Position numbers and translations under genes: made by a program
Shown here: in pieces, positions 6,802 to 7,438 of the stretch
How positions within the stretch are numbered: the first letter of the stretch is position 1
Layout: every line of letters starts with the position of its first letter
From: an uncultured Clostridia bacterium
GTDB taxonomy: Bacteria > Bacillota > Clostridia > Christensenellales > CAG-314
Direction: 5' to 3'
DNA length: 7,438 nucleotides
NCBI GenBank assembly: GCA_937915515.1
Contig: CALGIK010000308.1
Location: 1 to 7,438 of the forward strand
Notes under the pieces: generated by a model
Database searches by the model: none
What the model was told of the DNA's origin: nothing
The model's input: only the letters and a program-made list of their open reading frames with translations

Positions 6802-6817
6802 AAAAAACAGTTAACAA

Positions 6818-6843
6818 AACGGCTATTTATGCTAATAGCCGTT
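6818..6843 (-). terminator. Probable terminator of the symporter gene
   Basis: The arms 6818-6827 and 6834-6843 (AACGGCTATT with AATAGCCGTT) form a perfect 10-bp stem with a 6-nt loop. Read on the - strand, the stem ends in GTT and continues TTGTTAACTG and then T7, which suits termination of the leftward gene ending at 6908. On the + strand ACGATAAAC follows, so it is less suited to the lipoprotein gene. Confidence 0.6.
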
Positions 6844-6871
6844 ACGATAAACAATTTATTCTGATTAATAG

Positions 6872-6890
6872 AAGCAGACATTATCTGCTT
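6872..6890. repeat. Small stem-loop in the convergent gap
   Basis: AAGCAGA (6872-6878) pairs with TCTGCTT (6884-6890) around CATTA. It lies 18 bp past the stop of the leftward gene. The following bases on either strand (TAAATTG; CTATTAATC) are not a good T tract, so at best it is a weak terminator. Confidence 0.4.
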
Positions 6891-6907
6891 TAAATTGATA
6901 ATTATAG

Positions 6908-7438
6908 TTAATTATTGTTGGCGTCGTCCTGTGGGTTCTGTTCAAGAGCCTTGCTTTTTTTAAAGCGGAAAATGTATTTTCTGAACAAAATAAGCTGCAT
7001 TACTAAAAACAGCGCAAAACACACCCCCCACGTCACATAAACGGCGGTCTGTCCGCCAGTAAACACATAAGTACCTAAAAACATCATAGGAAAGCCCAAT
7101 ACTATTGCAGGCAAATTCTGATAAACCAAATTGTCCGCCGCAGGCGTTTTAAATTCATGGTCAATTTCCCTAAGTAAAATGATACCTGTGCTTGCCGTAC
7201 CTGTCAGCATGCCGTAAAAAGCCAAAAACTGTTCGGCACTATACTGACCGAAAAGCTTTTTGCTAACCAGCCAAACATAAAAATATGTGCTGACAGCGCC
7301 GACAATACCGAGTATCATGATTATCAACCAATAATTAACTATCACGTCAATTCGTATTGCGGCAATACCCGCCACAATCATAAAGTCAAAAAAGAATCCC
7401 CCAATGCGGTTCATCATAAAGGTAGCACAGGTATCATT
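6908..7438 (-). CDS. Probable GltS/ESS-family sodium:glutamate symporter, C-terminal part
   Basis: The gene runs leftward and is open to the right edge: the 7 codons upstream of the in-frame ATG at 7417 contain no stop and that ATG has no ribosome binding site, so the start is outside. The 176 visible residues are the C-terminal part of a membrane carrier whose family is usually 400 residues or more. Hydrophobic segments lie at about 14-30, 34-59, 73-90, 107-126 and 132-154 of the fragment. The Gly/Thr/Ser-rich stretch FYGMLTGTASTGIILLRE (about 74-91) followed by ID is typical of the substrate- or ion-binding hairpin of ESS-type sodium/glutamate symporters in Bacillota. The tail is basic, then polar, ending in three Asn. 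ESS proteins import glutamate with sodium at the cytoplasmic membrane. The assignment rests on the motif and topology, and another secondary carrier with a similar helical hairpin cannot be excluded. It converges on the lipoprotein gene. Confidence 0.6.
   Translation of the reverse strand, partial: NDTCATFMMNRIGGFFFDFMIVAGIAAIRIDVIVNYWLIIMILGIVGAVSTYFYVWLVSKKLFGQYSAEQFLAFYGMLTGTASTGIILLREIDHEFKTPAADNLVYQNLPAIVLGFPMMFLGTYVFTGGQTAVYVTWGVCFALFLVMQLILFRKYIFRFKKSKALEQNPQDDANNN

Overview
The window is AT-rich and uses the standard code: TGA serves as a stop and tryptophans are TGG. It looks like a chromosomal piece of an uncultured, low-GC Bacillota/Clostridia-type bacterium, probably host-associated. 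The clues are strong AGGAG-type ribosome binding sites, one near-consensus sigma-A promoter, a BspA-like leucine-rich-repeat lipoprotein with InlB/Flg_new-type repeats, and a compact alanyl-tRNA synthetase. The taxonomic placement is inference. I see no phage, transposase, CRISPR, tRNA or rRNA.

Layout. (1) Positions 2-703 (+) hold the 3' part of an unrecognised four-helix membrane protein, open at the left edge. (2) A short spacer with an 11-bp hairpin leads to alaS (768-2561, +). This alaS encodes a 597-residue AlaRS with catalytic, tRNA-recognition and editing modules, but without the beta-barrel linker and the C-terminal C-Ala/DHHA1 domain. A bidirectional terminator follows. (3) A MarR-like winged-helix regulator (2671-3243, -) is divergent from (4) a 1066-residue surface lipoprotein (3493-6693, +). 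The 249-bp gap between them holds a sigma-A promoter (TTGACT-17-TATAAT) for the lipoprotein, and a perfect TTGACT-N6-AGTCAA palindrome sits on its -35 box. (5) A 214-bp convergent gap carries three stem-loops, one of them a perfect 19-bp inverted repeat. (6) At the right edge is the C-terminal part of a probable GltS/ESS-family sodium:glutamate symporter (6908-7438, -), whose start lies outside the window.

How the genes relate. alaS and the edge genes appear to be independent units; alaS is housekeeping. The one plausible functional pair is the MarR-like regulator and the lipoprotein. Their divergent layout and the palindrome over the promoter suggest that the regulator controls the lipoprotein, and possibly itself. 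The most notable items are the domain-stripped AlaRS, this regulator/operator/surface-protein switch, and the unexplained inverted repeat between the convergent genes. I did not find a clearly new multi-gene system.
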